From: Rhodospirillaceae bacterium
Lineage (GTDB): Bacteria > Pseudomonadota > Alphaproteobacteria > UBA7887
Reading direction: 5' to 3'
DNA length: 43,321 nt
Assembly: GCA_002728255.1 (NCBI GenBank)
Contig: PBWV01000003.1
Span: forward strand, 1-43,321
The translations under genes and the position numbers were made by a program. The notes under the pieces are model-generated. The model was not told the origin of the DNA and searched no databases. It saw nothing but the letters and a program-made list of their open reading frames with translations. Shown piece after piece: positions 6,003 to 13,759 of this stretch (its first letter is position 1; every line of letters begins with the position of its first letter).

Positions 6003-6181
6003 TTGTCCAATTCCCACATGTTCCCTGTAGCCCCGGTCCTGCGGGACTGCTCCAATACAAACATTAGCCAGACATTTTCCTGCCAATTAGAGAGTGCTTG
6101 ATCTGGCAAGATAGCTAATACTACATCATGTATTGAACAATCTACTCCATTCAAGGCAGTATCCAAAGAGCAAGCCACCAT
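5999..6181 (-). CDS. 60-residue ORF overlapping the next start by ATGA
   Basis: The product (MVACSLDTALNGVDCSIHDV onward) has no known motif, no signal peptide and no clear ribosome binding site. The only support is that its TGA overlaps the ATG of the 5772-6002 membrane protein. It could be a real small gene, or chance reading frame over a decayed gene. The 230 bases upstream to 6414 hold no other convincing gene. Confidence 0.25.
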   Translation of the reverse strand: MVACSLDTALNGVDCSIHDVVLAILPDQALSNWQENVWLMFVLEQSRRTGATGNMWELDK

Positions 6182-6414
6182 ATAACAGGTTAAGCCATGC
6201 CTTTACGCTTGTCCCGTTGCCGAGTTGGAAGAGCTCCAATGGCCTATTGAGTTTACTAATTTCCTAAGCAGCGTCACGGGATGTCAAAGTTTTCCTTTAC
6301 TTGGTTATTGATATGTTAATGGGAGCAGGTGTATCAATGTTTTATCGTCGATGTGATAGGCATATTGTTGGGGGTAAATACTAGGGAACGACTTAGGAAT
6401 AGGTTGTGAGAATA

Positions 6415-6705
6415 ATGAAAAAAATAATTATAATATCTCTACTATTGTGGGCACCTATTGTCACCAAGCCATCAAGTGCTCAGGAAATTGTAAACACTGA
6501 ATGGGAGGAGAATTTTTTGACTGTAACTTATTCTCCGACAAAAGGGGTTGTAAGTTGTACTGTCTATAGTTCTGAGGGAGCAGGAATTGGTGGATCCGCA
6601 GCAATGAGTGTTGGTGGTGTGGCAGTAGTAAGGGTAGAACTGCCTGAAGAATTTGTTAATACAGAACTTAGAATTGAGTGTTCTTCTCCAACCAATGGTT
6701 ACTGA
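6415..6705 (+). CDS. Small secreted protein, unknown (96 aa)
   Basis: ATG 6415 is chosen over GTG 6406 because it starts a standard signal peptide (MKKIIIISLLLWAPIVTKPS, cleavage near SSA/QE). The mature part of about 73 residues is beta-rich, with valine and glycine alternation (IGGSAAMSVGGVAVVRVELP) and two cysteines (VVSCTVYSS, IECSS) that could form a disulfide. This looks like a small immunoglobulin-like or beta-sandwich domain, but no family is recognised. The ion channel gene follows after about 40 bases on the same strand. Confidence 0.65.
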   Translation: MKKIIIISLLLWAPIVTKPSSAQEIVNTEWEENFLTVTYSPTKGVVSCTVYSSEGAGIGGSAAMSVGGVAVVRVELPEEFVNTELRIECSSPTNGY

Positions 6706-6743
6706 TTGGGGAAGAGAACAATGTAGATTTACAGTAGTACTTT

Positions 6744-7475
6744 ATGGGGTTTTGGAACTCGTTTATAGGATCGCGCTTGCCAACTAAAATATTTTTTAAA
6801 ATCAAAGAACACAAATTATTCCAAGCTGTGGTGATTGCAGCCATTGTTTTATCAGCTTTGGTCATTGGTGTTTCTACGTTTGAGGTCTCTAGTTCTTACA
6901 AAACTATCTTTCAAATCATTGATCTTCTTATAACGATATTTTTTGTTGTTGAGATCAGTATTAGGTATATTGGGGAGCCTCAAAAGCAGTTATTTTTTAA
7001 GAGCGGATGGAATATATTTGATACGATTATAGTCCTCATCTCTATTATTCCATTAGGTCCAGATTCTTCTGTTTTATTGCTTAGACTATTGCGGATTTTT
7101 CGGGTTCTAAGGTTGATTTCTGCGGTGCCAGAGCTGAAGGAGTTAATTGAGGCGCTGTTTCTTTCGATAAAGAGAGTTTTCTATGTTGCCCTGCTTTTGT
7201 TTATCATTCTGTACATTTATGCCTCTTTTGGAGCGATATTATTTGCTGAGGAGGATCCGTTAAGATGGAAAGATTTAGGAATTTCTATGATTACCTTAGT
7301 TCAAGTGCTGACATTATCAAGCTGGGAGCAGGTAATGTTGCCACTTCAAAGAACGTTTTGGTGGTCGTGGATATATTTTTATAGTTTTGTTGCTATCGGG
7401 TCGATCACTATACTAAATTTGATAGTTGCTGTGCTGGTTGACGTGGTTACATCTCAAAAGAAGAAATTACCCTAA
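6744..7475 (+). CDS. Single-domain voltage-gated cation channel, BacNav-like
   Basis: The protein has 243 residues and six predicted membrane spans in one domain, so four copies would form a channel. The voltage sensor S4 is clear: RLLRIFRVLRLISAVPELK, with arginines at 114, 117, 120 and 123. S2-S3 carry acidic residues (E70, D93). The pore loop reads TLVQVLTLSSWEQVM at 184-198, aligning with the TLESW filter of bacterial sodium channels but with serine at the usual glutamate and a glutamate just after the tryptophan. S6 follows (about 208-235). The family conducts sodium or calcium across the inner membrane; the ion preference here is open. The C-terminal tail is very short. Confidence 0.9.
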   Translation: MGFWNSFIGSRLPTKIFFKIKEHKLFQAVVIAAIVLSALVIGVSTFEVSSSYKTIFQIIDLLITIFFVVEISIRYIGEPQKQLFFKSGWNIFDTIIVLISIIPLGPDSSVLLLRLLRIFRVLRLISAVPELKELIEALFLSIKRVFYVALLLFIILYIYASFGAILFAEEDPLRWKDLGISMITLVQVLTLSSWEQVMLPLQRTFWWSWIYFYSFVAIGSITILNLIVAVLVDVVTSQKKKLP

Positions 7476-7568
7476 TTGAAAAGGAGTGAGTGCGTGCTCT
7501 CCGAGATTAGTGCCAACTGCCCGGCAAAAGGTGTTTTCTTTTGTAGAAATTTGATCTTTGGAGGAGCA

Positions 7569-7808
7569 ATGTCCGAGAAGAATTCAGTAGTGAATTACCA
7601 GTGGGAGTATAAAACTCTAAGACATGATACCAGCATCATGGGTTATGAAAAGGGTATGAATGACCTAAGTCGGGCAGGTAAGAATGGTTGGGAACTCGTG
7701 TCCACAGTTGCAGCCACTAGCCCCACCAATCCAGACACAAAATATCTCTGCCATTATCTTAAAAGAAAAACCGGTATGTTTGTCATAGATCTGGAAGAGG
7801 CTAATTAA
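7569..7808 (+). CDS. DUF4177-like small protein
   Basis: ATG 7569 follows GGAGG at ideal spacing, so the longer frame from 7476 is rejected. The 79-residue product has the pattern of DUF4177-type proteins: a first strand YQWEYKTLRHD, a helix with LSRAGKNGWELVS, then strands with YLCHYLKRK. GWELV and W-E-Y-K are the recognisable parts. Function of the family is unknown. It is probably cytoplasmic and lies downstream of the channel gene on the same strand. Confidence 0.7.
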   Translation: MSEKNSVVNYQWEYKTLRHDTSIMGYEKGMNDLSRAGKNGWELVSTVAATSPTNPDTKYLCHYLKRKTGMFVIDLEEAN

Positions 7809-7868
7809 TTGAGTGTCACTGGTCGGGAAGAGAAACATTCGTTTCCTGAAGTGGAATCTGGGTCGTAA

Positions 7869-8216
7869 ACTATTAATACCCGAAATTTGCAGAGCATTGC
7901 CGGCGTCGATGGTGGCAAGATAATGAGTTTCACTGGTGGGGATCTGGGCAAAGATTCTCCTGGGAACCTATCGAAAAAGATGTGCACTGCAACCATAAGA
8001 GGTCAGATTCTTTCCATAAACTGTGAAACCACAGATCAAGATGGAGACAGCGTTTATAGTTCTTTGTATCGAGATATGAGCAAAGGTCCTAAAGGGGTCA
8101 GGAAAGTTCTTGGCGGGACAGGAAAGTATGTTGGCGCAACGGAGGTATAAAATTACGTGGCGGACTTCATTGATGTCTAAGTTGGTATTGCCGTACTTTT
8201 GGGAAAATGGAAATAA
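7869..8216 (+). pseudogene. Decayed copy of the secreted protein at 11119-11550
   Basis: One frame from 7869 to the TAA at 8214 aligns along its length with the mature part of the intact gene at 11119-11550. Matching pieces are DSPGN/DSNGN, ETTDQDGD/QGKDQDGD, RDMSKG/RDMSGG and GGTGKYVG/GGTGKYAG. It continues past two in-frame TAA codons (8148 and 8178) with NYVADFIDV and VGIAVLLGKWK, matching YTVELSDFTVGVGYLTANCKE in the intact protein. The signal peptide is missing and a stop (7866) precedes it. This is a 5'-truncated pseudogene. The part before the first stop could still be read from a TTG at 7887, but would give an incomplete domain. Confidence 0.75.
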
Positions 8217-8355
8217 AAGGTTGGGTTCACGTATGGAATTCAGCGTGTAGGACGTTCTTCATTGGCCTTGTCCTGCACGTTCGACTCTATTGTGAAGATA
8301 TATTTTCAGAAAATGTGGTCGCGGACTCTGGAAATTTTTGCGACAAGTTTAGTCT

Positions 8356-9123
8356 TCACACTATAGTTACTCCGCTATCGACTGGTATCACTTGTCCGGT
8401 GGTAATAGTTGATTCGTCTCCAGCCAGATATACTGCTAATTCCGCTACATGTATTGGCTCCCCGAGACCAAGCAGATGTGTTTTTGATATTGCTTCGATC
8501 TCGGGACTCTGCGCTAAGAGTTTTTTAACCCGGTCTGACAAGGTTACGGACGGAGCAATAGCGTTCACTCTAATTTTATCAGGGGCATATTCCACCGCCA
8601 TGGACCTAGTGAGAGAGGTGACGGCGCCTTTTGCGGCAGTATAACAATCCCGGCCTGGCAGCGCCATTAGAGCAACATTAGATGACATGTTAATCACTGA
8701 TCCACCTCCAGATTTCGCAATTTCTGGGATAACAATCTTGGAACAAAGAAATGTGCCAAATAAATCTAGATTAATGCAGCGCCAAAATTCCTCGAAAGGA
8801 GCCTCGGTAACAGGGCCATCCTGGAGGGTTGATCCACCAGCATTGTTATGCAGGATATGAAGTGATTTATAGTGTTTGATGGTTTCTTTTACGGCAGCCT
8901 TAACGCTCTCAGCATTGGTTACATCAGTTTCAATGAAGATGGCATCACCACCTGCATTTTTCCCTTTGGAACGGGCTGATAAAGCGGCTTCTTCACCTGT
9001 AACTTTGTCTATTTCAGCTATAACAACTTTTGCACCCTCTTCCGCGAAGCGTTCTGCAGTCGCACGACCAATTCCGCCTCCACCACCGGTAATGAATGCA
9101 ACCTTATCGCTTAATCTTGCCAT
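8356..9123 (-). CDS. Short-chain dehydrogenase/reductase (classical SDR)
   Basis: The protein has 255 residues from ATG 9123, chosen because a purine-rich AGAAGAAA precedes it and the product then starts MARLSDKVAFITGG; ATG 9135 is the alternative. The nucleotide-binding TGGGGGIG is at 12-19, NNAG at 93-96, the catalytic serine in INMSS (147-148), and the Y161-x-x-x-K165 pair in YTAAK. The end TTGQVIPVDSG is typical. A D/E after the second strand (IAEID) suggests NAD rather than NADP. It should oxidise or reduce a hydroxyl/keto group; the substrate cannot be told. It is encoded alone, opposite to its neighbours. Confidence 0.93.
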   Translation of the reverse strand: MARLSDKVAFITGGGGGIGRATAERFAEEGAKVVIAEIDKVTGEEAALSARSKGKNAGGDAIFIETDVTNAESVKAAVKETIKHYKSLHILHNNAGGSTLQDGPVTEAPFEEFWRCINLDLFGTFLCSKIVIPEIAKSGGGSVINMSSNVALMALPGRDCYTAAKGAVTSLTRSMAVEYAPDKIRVNAIAPSVTLSDRVKKLLAQSPEIEAISKTHLLGLGEPIHVAELAVYLAGDESTITTGQVIPVDSGVTIV

Positions 9124-9298
9124 TTTCTTCTTCATATATTTGTATAGTGTATTGCAATTTCCAGAATAATAGCCCTTTGTTTGTGTGTTATGTCAAAGAA
9201 TTTATCCAAAGATCCCCTATTGGGTTGGTGGTGTGGATGTTCTAATGGTATTAAGGGCCTTCAGAGGCTCAAATGAACTCTGAAGTGGAAGAAATAAT

Positions 9299-9838
9299 AT
9301 GGAATTCGATGCCTCATCGCGCTTTCAGGACAGTCTTCCCGTCTCTTCGGATCAACTTTTGAGACAGCTACAGCTTTGGGCCATTGACTATAAGTGCCAC
9401 TATCACGTACCAGTCGGAACGGTCCAACAGTCGAAGCTAATTCAACATCGGTTCTCACAAGTTGGTGGTCGAAGCGGGCATATCAAAAACCTGTACCTTC
9501 GGGATAAAAAGAAGAACAACTTTCTAGTAACAGTCCAGCAAGACCGGGAGATTAATCTGAAAGAATTGAAAGATATTATAGGAGCGGGCCGCTTATCATT
9601 TGGCTCTCCAGAGCGGTTGATGGAGAATTTAGGTGTGTACCCAGGTGCTGTAACCCCATTTTGTATGATTAATGGTGTAAAGACCGGTGTGAGGTTTTTT
9701 CTAGATAATAGTCTACGATTATGCTCTAAAATATATGCTCACCCCTTGGTTAACGATAGAACTCTTGAGGTATCGTTGCGGGATTTAGAAAAATTCTTTG
9801 ATAGGATCGGTGCACAAATTAATTGGATCAGAGCATAA
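9299..9838 (+). CDS. Prolyl-tRNA editing family deacylase (ProX/PrdX-like)
   Basis: The protein has 179 residues, the usual size of stand-alone ProX (YbaK-fold) proteins. Recognisable parts are HIKNLYLRDKKKNNFLV (about 61-77), where the conserved lysine lies, and GAGRLSFGSPERLMENLGV (95-113) followed by PGAVTPFCMIN, a signature of the PrdX/ProXp-ala group. Members hydrolyse mischarged aminoacyl-tRNA, mostly alanyl-tRNA-Pro, in trans to prolyl-tRNA synthetase. ATG 9299 has GGAAG upstream. It is cytosolic and monocistronic in appearance. Confidence 0.88.
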   Translation: MEFDASSRFQDSLPVSSDQLLRQLQLWAIDYKCHYHVPVGTVQQSKLIQHRFSQVGGRSGHIKNLYLRDKKKNNFLVTVQQDREINLKELKDIIGAGRLSFGSPERLMENLGVYPGAVTPFCMINGVKTGVRFFLDNSLRLCSKIYAHPLVNDRTLEVSLRDLEKFFDRIGAQINWIRA

Positions 9839-9922
9839 TGCGTTTGGCATTTTGAAGGGTTTGGAGAGCATGGTCATTATAGTGAATGGATATTTCAAAA
9901 TGCATAGTTATGGAGATGTTGT

Positions 9923-10444
9923 ATGAGCTGTTTATCGCAGTTGAATGTAATTTCGTTTAATAAACGGAATACAGTATCATTCCTACTTTTGCTTGCCTCA
10001 TTTGTTCTTTTGGTCCTGGGCGTTACACAGCCCATGTTAGAAATTTCGGCAGAGCATGCTGGAAGGGAGTTATTTTCTTATAAGCAATCGATTATAGAGG
10101 CAGTCGAGACTTTATACGAGGGGGAAAATTATCTGGTAGCCTTTTTGATCTTATTCTTTAGCGTCATGATACCAGTCTTGAAGGGTATCGTAATCCTTTG
10201 GGTATTCTTTTTTGGTACGTTGATCCAAAAAGAAACAGCCCATAGTTTTATCTTCACTATTGGCAAGTGGTCGATGGCAGACGTATTTGCCGTTGGTGTT
10301 TTTATTGCTTATTTAGCTAGCAAGGCCTCTGGAATGCTGGATGCAAGGTTAGAGTCGGGATTTTATTTTTTCACAGGATACTGCATTGTGTCACTATTAT
10401 CGCTGCAGGCTAAAACGCGGCCTACTAAATTGGATAAAAGTTGA
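9923..10444 (+). CDS. PqiA-domain inner-membrane protein
   Basis: The protein has 173 residues with four predicted spans (about 18-34, 72-98, 108-130 and 150-165). The PqiA signature GKWSMADVFAVGVF is at 114-127, and PMLEI with the E-x-x-S pattern is near residue 40. The protein has only one PqiA domain, as in many single-domain relatives, and lacks the zinc-ribbon cysteines of E. coli PqiA. PqiA-type proteins work with MCE-domain proteins in lipid transport between membranes, but no MCE gene is nearby, so that role is only inferred. The next gene starts close after the stop. Confidence 0.82.
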   Translation: MSCLSQLNVISFNKRNTVSFLLLLASFVLLVLGVTQPMLEISAEHAGRELFSYKQSIIEAVETLYEGENYLVAFLILFFSVMIPVLKGIVILWVFFFGTLIQKETAHSFIFTIGKWSMADVFAVGVFIAYLASKASGMLDARLESGFYFFTGYCIVSLLSLQAKTRPTKLDKS

Positions 10445-10481
10445 GGTGAGAGGGGGATTCCTGGTAAATCTCTGCCGTTAT

Positions 10482-10976
10482 ATGCTTTTGCTAGTAAGCA
10501 GACTAGATGCCAAAACTACTTTAAGTGTTGAGTGCTTCTCTTTGTCTATAGCGTGCCTCGTTGTGTTCAGTATTGGATCCCCATATTCTTTTCCTGGTGC
10601 TGTAGCAGGAGAGTTAGATGGCAAGGGACTGTCCTGTGTTGGAGTGACAGGCTCAACCGAAGATTTATACTATGGGTTTGTATTTAAGAATGGCCGTGTG
10701 AAGGCTTTATCGATTGTAAGGGGTCGCCTGTATATCCCCGCGAGCGATGAGGATGTCCCTTATAAATTTGATGGGCAAGACCGAATAGAATGGAGATCGA
10801 GGAGTCCTCTTCCTGAGACACGAACTCCGTCAAGTGGTTTTACCCATGTGGTGGACAGGAAGAGTATGAAACATACAGTATTGGGCGAAAAAGGGGGGTT
10901 CGAAGGTGGGCTTTGCTTCTTCGACACGGCGGTTGGTGTCAAGGTAGGCTTATTGCAGAGAATAGATATTCCTTAA
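10482..10976 (+). CDS. Secreted protein of unknown function, paralogue of 15016-15450
   Basis: The mature part starts GELDGKGLSCVG and continues with LYYGFVFKNGRVKALSI. The same layout, DGKG-x-x-C then an aromatic F-x-F-x-(N/D)-x-x-V segment, occurs in the 15016-15450 protein (CGAIDGKGYRCSS, SFFYFQDKEVYRAYL), so I call them distant paralogues. A conserved tail with a WRSR segment and LDRKTL-like VVDRKSMKHTVL follows. I remember this layout in marine alphaproteobacterial proteins of unknown role. ATG 10482 gives a hydrophobic signal segment but lacks a Shine-Dalgarno; the strong AGAGGGGG at 10449-10456 may belong to a non-ATG start near 10461. Confidence 0.6.
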   Translation: MLLLVSRLDAKTTLSVECFSLSIACLVVFSIGSPYSFPGAVAGELDGKGLSCVGVTGSTEDLYYGFVFKNGRVKALSIVRGRLYIPASDEDVPYKFDGQDRIEWRSRSPLPETRTPSSGFTHVVDRKSMKHTVLGEKGGFEGGLCFFDTAVGVKVGLLQRIDIP

Positions 10977-11073
10977 AGTTGCGGAAGAAGCGTGTCTACG
11001 AGCTTAGTTGTGGGAGCAAACCGTTTCCTAGAAGGGTTGCAAAATTGTTTCGAACGAAACCCCGTGAGTTGGG

Positions 11074-11101
11074 ATCTCTCAGGGCGGGAGCCCTGAGAGA
11101 T
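11074..11101. terminator. Strong hairpin between converging genes
   Basis: ATCTCTCAGGG (11074-11084) and CCCTGAGAGAT (11091-11101) form a perfect 11-bp stem with the six-base loop CGGGAG. It sits between the plus-strand gene ending at 10976 and the minus-strand gene ending at 11119. No long T-run follows directly on the plus strand (only TTTCTT after six bases), so it is not a textbook terminator, but the position fits a bidirectional transcription stop. Confidence 0.6.
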
Positions 11102-11118
11102 GAGCAGTTTCTTACATT

Positions 11119-11550
11119 TTATTCTTTGCAATTTGCCGTAAGATAGCCGACCCCAACAGTAAAGTCAGAGAGTTCTACCGTATATACGCATGTGGAGGGT
11201 GACCCGGCATACTTTCCTGTTCCGCCTGTTCTCTGAAGGGTCCCTTGTTTATTGCCCCCGGACATGTCTCTAGAGACTGTTGTATATTCAATGTCTCCAT
11301 CTTGATCTTTCCCCTGGCAATGACCTGATATTTTTCCATTGGTTACGTTTACCACGCATTTCAAGCTCGCCTTGTTGCCATTTGAATCTTCGGAATAACC
11401 TATAACGGTCGCATTCATAGCATTGGAACCATTATGGGTTGCCACCATGTCCGCATTTTCAAATTTATAGACATTGCGAATAGTATAGTCCGCGGCAGCC
11501 ATGCTCGAAGACAGACAAACCACAGAAACGATTAGAACTAGGAATCTCAT
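11119..11550 (-). CDS. Small secreted protein, intact paralogue of the 7869 pseudogene
   Basis: ATG 11550 is chosen because GGAGAG lies at the right distance and it opens a clean signal peptide (MRFLVLIVSVVCLSSSMAAA, cleavage before DYT). The upstream in-frame extension to 11616 has neither. The mature domain of about 123 residues is beta-rich and contains KCVVNVTNGKISGHCQGKDQDGD, RDMSGGNKQGTLQRTGGTGKY and a final VGYLTANC. The cysteines suggest two disulfides. The G-T-G-K-Y element followed by a hydrophobic tail recalls an allene-oxide-cyclase/dirigent-like barrel, but this is only a shape guess. Function unknown. Confidence 0.78.
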   Translation of the reverse strand: MRFLVLIVSVVCLSSSMAAADYTIRNVYKFENADMVATHNGSNAMNATVIGYSEDSNGNKASLKCVVNVTNGKISGHCQGKDQDGDIEYTTVSRDMSGGNKQGTLQRTGGTGKYAGSPSTCVYTVELSDFTVGVGYLTANCKE

Positions 11551-11916
11551 AGTATCTCTCCATGTTTGATTACGAAAACTTTGGCAGATTGCTAATACAA
11601 GAGGCAAAACAATCACATTTGGTATTATAAACAGTCACAAATAATTAATAAATATCCAAATAAGTTCCAGGTGTGTAGGGAAAAGTGCAGGGATTGGGTT
11701 TGTGGTGTCATCGAATGAGAAAGTTGGGGGCATATGGACCAAGCCATTTCAAAGCTTCTTGCGTTCCTGGATTAATGTCGAGGATACCTTCAGGAAATCT
11801 CATCTGAACTATGGGTTGTAGACCTTATGGGCTGGACGATGGTCGCAAAGCATGGATGCACAAAGGAGCCCTTAAGCCCTAACTAGAAAAGCGTTTCTGG
11901 AAGTTTTTCGGCTATC
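11551..11916. other. Gene-free stretch
   Basis: No reading frame longer than about 20 codons looks coding, and no strong hairpin or repeat stands out. The left part is AT-rich (around 11640-11660) and probably holds the promoter of the minus-strand gene at 11119-11550. The right part (11700-11900) has more even composition and may be decayed coding sequence, but I could not identify it. Confidence 0.5.
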
Positions 11917-12351
11917 TTAAAGAGGTTCTGCTAGGAACACCGGAATTTTCCGAGAGGTTTTGTCTTTGTACTCGTTATAGGGAGAATATGCTTTGGCTGC
12001 TTCTTCCCAAAGAGCCTCGCGCTCAGCCTCATCGTTAACTTCCCGTACCCGCATCTTCGTTACTTCAGTCCCATCGCGGATTTCAACCTCAGGGTTTTTC
12101 CTAAGATTATATACCCAAGTTGGGTTGTTGGGACGGCCGCCGTAAGACCCAACTAAAATATAATTTGAATCAACTTTTACCCGCATCACTGGAATTTTAC
12201 GTATGGCCCCAGTCTTGTTGCCTTCATGTGTTATGATTATGCACGGAAGGCCAGTGTCTCGCAGTGTCGTGCCTTTCGTGCCACCGCTACTTTCATATAA
12301 TTCTACTTGCTCGCGGACCCAGTCTAGGGTGGGTGGAATATAGTTTGCCAT
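11917..12351 (-). CDS. Nitroreductase/deazaflavin-dependent oxidoreductase family (DDN-like)
   Basis: The protein has 144 residues from ATG 12351 (a TTG directly before is a less likely start). Typical family parts are WVREQVELYESSGG, then PCIIITHEGNKTGAIRKIPVMRV, then YILVGSYGG with NPTWVYNLRKNPEVEI. This is the split-barrel flavin/F420-binding fold. Relatives in actinobacteria use F420, whereas those in proteobacteria may use F420 or FMN; the window has no F420 biosynthesis gene to decide. It is cytosolic, monocistronic, and points away from the hydrolase gene upstream. Confidence 0.88.
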   Translation of the reverse strand: MANYIPPTLDWVREQVELYESSGGTKGTTLRDTGLPCIIITHEGNKTGAIRKIPVMRVKVDSNYILVGSYGGRPNNPTWVYNLRKNPEVEIRDGTEVTKMRVREVNDEAEREALWEEAAKAYSPYNEYKDKTSRKIPVFLAEPL

Positions 12352-12479
12352 CAAAATTCTCTATGCTAGGTAGCTGAGTTTAACGTTTAATTTATTCTCA
12401 GTGTATCATAACCAAAATCAACTAGAAACAAGTTACATCAAGCCTTAATATTTTTTTAGATCTAAAACTTTTAGCAAAA

Positions 12480-13616
12480 TTAAGGTCGGGACAGGTCGCT
12501 TATGAGAAATTCAATAACCGCGTTCGAAATTTTGTGGTCCGCATGGCTTTCATCCAACATAACTGAAAATGAACCTCCCTGTCTCGTTTGCCTTACCATA
12601 TCCTGAACATCTGGTTCGTATAGTGTGCCGCGAAGTCCATTGAAACAACATCGGTCATAGCGATTATAAATCTGTACTTGTTTACGATTTTTGCCAATGG
12701 CTCCTAACACGAATAAGTCCAAGGAACTTGCTATGCTTAGCATGGGTTTGTAAGAGGGAGGGCCGTCCGGCATGACTTCATTGCGGACGCGTATATAGGC
12801 GGGATATGCGCCTGCAATTGGATAGCTGCGTTCAATTCTTGGGTCGAGTGCGGCTACGACAACCGCAAGGTAGGCCCCCATGGAAAACCCTATTATGTCT
12901 ATTGATTTATAATCTTTTTGTTTTAGAGCATGATTCATGCTCGCGAAAATAGGATTAAGGTGGTATCGGTAGGGTCTATCGAAGGATGACATTTGGTGGA
13001 AGATATTGGCCAAAGCTTTTGAGTCTTTCGTTGGAAAACCATAAGCAGGATTCAATATATGTCCGTGCCCCAGGGGATATAAGACGATAAGGTCAAACCC
13101 TTCATTCATTAGTTCTAGGAAAAGAGCTCTCATTTTGTGGGCAGCCTCGCCGAATCCATGGTGATAAATGATTAGGCGGTTGGCTTCGGGCGAACGGGAC
13201 AGGTAGACTGGGTTTGAATGAAAACCAAGTTCCATTTGTAAGGTAAGTTGATGTACAGTATCTAGCGATGCTGTGATTCCGAGCATTTCTGCATCTGTTG
13301 AACTAACAAATTTCTGGGGAAGCAACTCCGCAGGAAATCCTTCATTGCCCCATAGAGCAGTAATTAGGGATTGTCTTGTTTTCGAGAAGTTAATGGTTAA
13401 CTGCTTGTTTAACTTACTGGAGGGATCTATGACCATCAGTGATGGGTCTACTCTTTCATATATATAAGGGCTATCAGCTTTGAGTCGCTTATATATGACA
13501 CGTGTGTAATCAATTTTGTGAGCGAGTATGTCAAAAATTAATATCGCTATTACAAAAATAATTAGTAGGGAAATAAATTTGCTGAGGCCATGTGTGTATA
13601 CAGAGAGCGGTTTCAT
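12480..13616 (-). CDS. Membrane-anchored alpha/beta hydrolase
   Basis: The protein has 378 residues. One N-terminal span (about residues 11-31) should anchor it in the inner membrane with the catalytic domain outside. The alpha/beta hydrolase core begins near residue 147: oxyanion-hole text YHHGFGE (151-157), nucleophile elbow G-F-S-M-G with S245, and late D (NRYD) and H (DESHADH, near 360) that complete a triad. Residues 40-130 form an extra domain unknown to me. The fold fits an esterase, lipase or peptidase; the substrate cannot be assigned. It diverges from the thioesterase gene on the other strand. Confidence 0.8.
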   Translation of the reverse strand: MKPLSVYTHGLSKFISLLIIFVIAILIFDILAHKIDYTRVIYKRLKADSPYIYERVDPSLMVIDPSSKLNKQLTINFSKTRQSLITALWGNEGFPAELLPQKFVSSTDAEMLGITASLDTVHQLTLQMELGFHSNPVYLSRSPEANRLIIYHHGFGEAAHKMRALFLELMNEGFDLIVLYPLGHGHILNPAYGFPTKDSKALANIFHQMSSFDRPYRYHLNPIFASMNHALKQKDYKSIDIIGFSMGAYLAVVVAALDPRIERSYPIAGAYPAYIRVRNEVMPDGPPSYKPMLSIASSLDLFVLGAIGKNRKQVQIYNRYDRCCFNGLRGTLYEPDVQDMVRQTRQGGSFSVMLDESHADHKISNAVIEFLISDLSRP

Positions 13617-13759
13617 GAAATGCTTGCGGAACGGACCCCTTGTTGATGATCAATGCGTTTTTGTTTCTAGCTCATAGCATTCCAATCGCTTCATGTATTG
13701 CCCAAAAAATATTGGTATACAAGCAATATTGTTATTTCTTAAACGAAAGAAGCGGTGCG

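Noticed and set aside
4309-6181. Restriction enzyme partner for the adenine methylase
   Set aside because: The neighbouring products are a small ferredoxin-like protein and a two-span membrane protein; neither has nuclease motifs.
6182-6335. About 40 open codons (frame with VAELEELQWPIEF)
   Set aside because: There is no start codon in frame, no ribosome site and no recognised family; chance or decayed sequence.
8207-8644. Plus-strand ORF of 145 codons
   Set aside because: Most of it lies antisense to the well-supported SDR gene at 8356-9123, and its product has no family features.
10913-11146. 77-codon plus-strand ORF
   Set aside because: It overlaps the 3' end of the secreted-protein gene, crosses the hairpin at 11074-11101 and has no coding character.
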